Shown piece by piece: positions 61,801-64,000 of a DNA stretch of 64,000 bases. Made by a program: the position numbers and the translations under genes. A model generated the notes under the pieces. The model was not told where the DNA came from. It ran no database searches and saw only the letters and a program-made list of their open reading frames with translations. Position 1 is the stretch's first letter. The number at the start of each line of letters is the position of its first letter. The DNA is from Manduca sexta (Eukaryota; Arthropoda; Insecta; Lepidoptera; Sphingidae): assembly GCF_014839805.1 (NCBI RefSeq), contig NC_051126.1:9246609-9310608 (forward strand), read 5' to 3'.

Positions 61801-62541
61801 CAGGCGCGTACATGTATTCATCGACTTCACGTTTCATCACATCTTTTTTCATTATTGAATAGGGAGCTGCTTCTAATAAACTTGTGTTTTCGATGTTTGT
61901 TTTCACTGTTGGTACATAAGTCGATAACTTATTGGATGTACCGAGATAAGGACTTTCATCAGTGTTAAAAATAAGCAATTCCCCGACAGTTTCTATGTTG
62001 TCAATCACAGCGTTTAGTCTATAGTCCTGTTTTGGTTTCGGGTTCGCAGTATCCGCGACTTTCACGTGGTAGAAATGAAGTTTTTCCTGTAATAAATCAC
62101 TTGATGTGCAAATTGGCGAATATTAAATACTAAATAGACAAATTGTAAGAACTCTACCTGTATTCCTTTATCAGAAAGCAGCCCCTGAGCTTTTCCACTC
62201 AGCGTCACTTTTTTAGGTTTGTACTTATACCCTTCGAAACCAAATACTGATTCATAATTTTCTTGCGTTATGGAAGCTGGGTATTTTGCACTCGAAAATA
62301 CTTTTATCGCCTTTTGCAAACCAGTTAACTTGTCAACTTTAGTTTTGGCAATTTCCATCCTATCTTTTAATTTAGCAGTTTTGTCCATGTTCTGATTGAT
62401 TCTGCACATTAGTCGATAAAACACATCATCAACTACCCCGTTAAGGTTGTCAAGCGTGTCTGCTATTTGTAGAATAGTTTCTTCTGTGCTCAAATCACTC
62501 GATACTATATTTATCTTATAAAGTCCCTCCATTTTTACCAT
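34894..62541 (-). CDS. WASHC1: WASH complex subunit 1 (WASH1), Arp2/3 activator
   Basis: Five coding exons on the minus strand: 62158-62541, 61790-62086, 61377-61708, 46223-46358, 34894-35082. They give 445 residues (human about 465). The N-terminal WASH homology domain includes KAIKVFSSAKYPA (human identical) and KPKKVTLSGKAQGLLSDKG. The middle has MYAPGMG and LPHLPGVAGD. A proline run (about 13 Pro) follows at residues 315-330. The VCA is split: WH2 ADLMAAIRRAGGAGRAKLR in exon 4 (residues 357-374), and the connector DLMADLHAKLSMRRRGISG plus acidic end SSSDDDWE in exon 5. WASH nucleates branched actin on endosomes through Arp2/3 within the WASH complex. Introns 3 and 4 are 15.0 and 11.1 kb and full of repeats. 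All phases agree. Confidence 0.95.
35731..35873 (+). other. Candidate plus-strand exon encoding a signal-peptide-like start
   Basis: An acceptor tttgttttag precedes 35731. ATG at 35804 opens MKLIVLLGIVVSIYAVIYVW, a hydrophobic signal- or anchor-like start. A possible donor, cag|gttaca, follows at 35873/35874 and is weak. If not spliced, the frame continues for 27 more residues to TAG. It would be nested opposite WASHC1, possibly linked to the first-exon candidate at 29839. No downstream exons were found, so it may be chance. Confidence 0.2.
37256..37528 (-). repeat. tRNA-derived SINE, copy 1 (full length with target duplication)
   Basis: Read on the minus strand, the head has Pol III box A TGGCGTAGTTG (37505-37515) and box B GGTTCGAATCC (37457-37467). 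A SINE body follows and then a tail ending in TATG repeats. A perfect 13-bp duplication tatattaattaca flanks it at 37243-37255 and 37529-37541. The 3' region resembles the 3' end of the RTE LINE at 43921. Confidence 0.88.
38555..38960 (+). repeat. Interspersed repeat family A, copy 3
   Basis: It starts tagcctatttatcgaggaag with the taacatcacg, gaccaatgggga, aaaatgttgcaaaaacgggg and tttctatcccgggaaaata blocks. Compared with copy 2, about 130 extra bases (roughly 38762-38895) interrupt it between gaattttggta and tttgaagcccaggga, which suggests a nested insertion. Confidence 0.65.
40320..40634 (-). other. Unassigned 104-codon ORF in WASHC1 intron 4
   Basis: An ATG-started open frame contains one hydrophobic stretch (WSCDWFILTCVYTTLLQMFVI) and ends LCGLKE. 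It is long for this AT-rich DNA but resembles no family I know, and no splice partners are evident. It could be a fragment of a membrane protein gene or chance. Confidence 0.2.
41873..42010 (-). repeat. SINE, copy 2 (truncated)
   Basis: The segment matches the 3' half of SINE copy 1: cacgccttcatccct, ggcagaggtgcaactaggg, cgcttttcgtcat, and ggtatgataaggcgtaatcc. The tRNA-like head is missing and the sequence is diverged. Confidence 0.7.
43918..44600 (-). mobile_element. RTE-type LINE, 3' fragment (degenerate)
   Basis: The minus strand encodes the C-terminal end of a reverse transcriptase ORF: VQQVREFVYLGCVFTSD, SDIDRRVSAGNRVTG, then after a frame break ALMYGSGSWVWQKKHES and IEKGMLRWFGHLERMDDRRL. 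These motifs mark RTE-like elements of arthropods. The fragment keeps the LINE 3' terminus near 43921 (tatcacgcctatatcccata), is 5'-truncated and is no longer coding as a whole. Confidence 0.82.
47444..48215 (+). mobile_element. Internally deleted hAT transposon with 8-bp target duplication
   Basis: Perfect 18-bp terminal inverted repeats (tagggattgcaatccggt) bound the 772-bp element. The 8-bp duplication gaggcaag lies at 47436-47443 and 48216-48223, as expected for hAT. An ORF at 47617-47811 encodes only the end of a hAT dimerisation domain (SVEAERAFSAAGYI, SSLRSRLKDDTINTICFQ). Both subterminal regions carry many CCGG-containing repeats (ccggatccgg, ggcggatccggta), probable transposase-binding sites. 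The transposase catalytic part is gone, so the copy is non-autonomous. Confidence 0.93.
48903..50206. mobile_element. DNA transposon with cagtggcgaag ends
   Basis: The ends are cagtggcgaagcgt on the left and, reverse-complemented, cagtggcgaagggt on the right: 13 of 14 bases match. On the minus strand the flanks CCCCCTAG and CCCCTTAT are possible degenerate 8-bp target duplications (6 of 8 match). The 1.3-kb interior has no transposase ORF, but caaaggtaacc-like motifs recur (49207, 49319, 50170). A non-autonomous hAT-like element is likely. Confidence 0.55.
50551..50607. repeat. Perfect 26-bp inverted repeat (hairpin)
   Basis: Arms 50551-50576 and 50582-50607 are exact reverse complements, separated by the 5-base loop gtctt. 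The left arm contains gaaacttgtaaagactct. It matches no other repeat in the window. Confidence 0.9.
53558..54400 (-). repeat. Composite interspersed repeat related to family A
   Basis: It begins actagcttccgcccgcagct and ends after an acagacagacag microsatellite (about 54270-54290). The interior contains, in reverse orientation, family A blocks (gttttcccaacatttccctt, gctctgctcctattaattg, agcgtgatg). The gttaaaatccgtcgagtag block is a repeat motif often seen in moths. There is no ORF. Confidence 0.6.
56160..56400 (-). repeat. tRNA-derived SINE, copy 3
   Basis: It matches SINE copy 1 through most of its length: cgccttatatccccgaag, gtcccatgatgtgatagggg, ctgatactgagtagaaaaac, and the box B region ggttcgaacccgg on the plus strand. 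The head near 56390 ends gaggcagtg. Box A is decayed. Orientation is the same as copy 1. No clear target duplication was found. Confidence 0.8.
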
Positions 62542-62867
62542 TCATGCGCATAAATTAATTCCTGTAACAATATAACCCCTTCATAAACTTTTTTATAATG
62601 CTAGGCCAAGAAACAAGTTATTTGGCATGTTTCAAAATAGTCTTTTCTTACCTACTGAGCTTCTTAAAACTGTCCTAAAATAAATTAATAAGGCACAAGA
62701 ACAATCACTAGACACATCCACATTCTTGTGTGAAATAATATTATGTCCCATATTTTATAGCACTGCGTGATAAAGCTCTTAAAATTTAATATTTACAGTT
62801 CAGTTCAAGTTTAATATTTCCCTAATATATATTTTAACAATCATATCACTTAATTGAGTTCAAGTAG
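62542..62867 (-). promoter_or_regulatory. WASHC1 5' UTR and promoter interval with a probable 90-bp UTR intron
   Basis: The space between the receptor stop (62868) and the WASHC1 start codon (62541) is 326 bp. On the minus strand a donor CAGTAG|GTAAGA ends a likely 5' UTR exon at 62652. An acceptor GTTACAG before 62561 starts the next, giving an intron at 62562-62651. The WASHC1 promoter and the receptor 3' UTR must share the remaining 215 bp. No AATAAA for the receptor is seen here. Confidence 0.45.
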
Positions 62868-64000
62868 TCACTTGTTCAACGAGTTTATTCTCTGCGAATC
62901 AGTGAGCAGCGAATGTAAATTATCATTAGTGGGATCGGTACTCCACGAAAATCGGCAATAAGCGTCGGGTGACATTGTGGGATCTAGTATTGCTGATTCT
63001 TCAGCTAACTGACCACCCAATAACATATTATTAAGATGTTTGTTAATTACAGCATCTCCTGGGCTTACATAACCGCTAGAGGCTTGCGGCTTTAATGGCA
63101 CTGTGTTGCGTACAGGTTGTTTATGACTAGGCAAGGTATCGAGTGATTGCAGCTGAATATAACTGCTGTCGGCGCCATGTTTCGCAGGCGAAGGCAAGGT
63201 AGGCATTGTCGGCAAGCTTTCTGGGCCAAACATTTTTGTTGGTGATGGTCCTAGTTTGGGGAAACTTAATCCCGTTTTCATCTGAGCTTCTTCGGGTCGT
63301 ACATATCCTGACGACACCGGAGCGTGACTCGTGGCGCTGGGTTGAGGCACCCCAGTCGTAAAGATAGGTGGCGAAAGAGACGCCATAACGTAGCTCGAAT
63401 TAGTATTGTGGAGTGACGGTTTTGGTAGTGAGGTTTTGATAGGCATTGACGCAGATTGAACGTATCCTGACACGGGGTTTACCGGCTGCTGCACATATCC
63501 ACTATCTGAACTTTTCTTAAAGGATTTTTCACCAAAGTATGGCGAAGCATCTCGCGATGCTTCCGTGTCGTAATTAGATAAATCCTCATAGTCTTGGTTT
63601 GTATTCTTTTCTGAGGCTCGTGTTGTTTCAACTTCTAAACGAAGCGATGAATTTGAGCCATCGTCTGAAGTTGAGACTTGTCTATCTACTGGGGCACGTG
63701 ACATATCCGAAAGAGCAGTACTATCTGTGTGGTCACTTGAAGCACAATTGTCATTTTCTTTTTGCTTTAGATCTGAAGTGGAAACAGTAGTTCTACTGTT
63801 TGGTAACAGCAACATTTCATCAGATGAGGGCTTTTCATCTTTGTTAGAAGGATTCCAACCTCCAAAAGCATATTTAGAAATGTCCTTTTCAGGAACACCT
63901 AATCCATTAGGCAGGACTGGTTTAATATCTTCCCTCTTTTGGTACCTTTTGTAACATTTTAATGAACCATACATCAAGCCCACTACCATAAATACTGCTA
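62868..64000 (-). CDS. dome: Domeless-like cytokine receptor, cytoplasmic tail (5' partial)
   Basis: One open exon fragment runs into the window end and stops at TGA 62868-62870. It starts in a hydrophobic segment (AVFMVVGLMYGSL), the end of a transmembrane helix, then CYKRYQKRED and a membrane-proximal PVLPNGLGVPE that could be a JAK box 1. About 330 Ser/Pro-rich residues follow with six related tyrosine motifs: SGYVQQ, SGYVQS, SSYVMA, SGYVRP, SSYIQL and SGYVSP. YVQQ fits the YxxQ STAT-docking consensus. Domeless is the insect receptor for Upd-type cytokines and signals by JAK/STAT from the cell surface. The fibronectin domains lie outside the window, so the name is probable rather than proven. 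Confidence 0.65.
   Translation of the reverse strand, partial: AVFMVVGLMYGSLKCYKRYQKREDIKPVLPNGLGVPEKDISKYAFGGWNPSNKDEKPSSDEMLLLPNSRTTVSTSDLKQKENDNCASSDHTDSTALSDMSRAPVDRQVSTSDDGSNSSLRLEVETTRASEKNTNQDYEDLSNYDTEASRDASPYFGEKSFKKSSDSGYVQQPVNPVSGYVQSASMPIKTSLPKPSLHNTNSSYVMASLSPPIFTTGVPQPSATSHAPVSSGYVRPEEAQMKTGLSFPKLGPSPTKMFGPESLPTMPTLPSPAKHGADSSYIQLQSLDTLPSHKQPVRNTVPLKPQASSGYVSPGDAVINKHLNNMLLGGQLAEESAILDPTMSPDAYCRFSWSTDPTNDNLHSLLTDSQRINSLNK

Overview
The window is animal nuclear DNA, most likely from a moth or butterfly. The genes are intron-rich with GT-AG splice sites. Introns and intergenic DNA are AT-rich, while several coding exons are GC-rich. The protein-coding content is animal-specific (LMTK-family receptor kinase, WDR13, WASH complex subunit 1, and probably the cytokine receptor Domeless). 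The interspersed repeats (tRNA-derived SINE, RTE-type and R1-type LINEs, hAT) resemble families I associate with Lepidoptera. The species cannot be named from sequence alone.

Layout. 30-16585 (+): 15 exons of an LMTK (lemur tail kinase) homologue, with its 5' end outside the window. The exons encode a kinase fold without catalytic residues, then about 2,700 mostly acidic and Ser-rich residues, largely in two giant exons, and an LMTK-like C-terminal region with a PP1-docking motif. A tRNA-Thr(UGU) gene lies antisense in one intron. 16586 to about 19560 is the LMTK 3' UTR. 20607-26712 (-): a complete 11-exon WDR13 orthologue convergent with LMTK. One WDR13 intron holds a 5'-truncated R1-clade LINE flanked by a 14-bp target duplication. 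26713-34893 is poor in recognisable genes. It holds a possible terminal exon (+), a possible promoter and first exon (+), and an unrecognised membrane-anchored ORF (-). 34894-62541 (-): WASHC1 (WASH1), five coding exons over 27.6 kb. Its two large introns carry SINEs, an RTE 3' fragment, a 772-bp hAT relic, another TIR element and a perfect 26-bp hairpin. 62868-64000 (-): the cytoplasmic tail of a receptor resembling Domeless, 327 bp upstream of the WASHC1 start codon.

The genes are not an operon or a pathway. WASH drives Arp2/3-dependent actin assembly on endosomes, LMTKs are linked to endosomal trafficking in vertebrates, and Domeless is an endocytosed JAK/STAT receptor; any functional link between them is speculation. 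The most notable observations are the LMTK pseudokinase with lost HRD and DFG aspartates, the repeated PQDLS motifs in the same protein, the shared 3' tail of the SINE and the RTE LINE, the transposons with intact target duplications, and the perfect hairpin. I found no clearly new multi-gene system.
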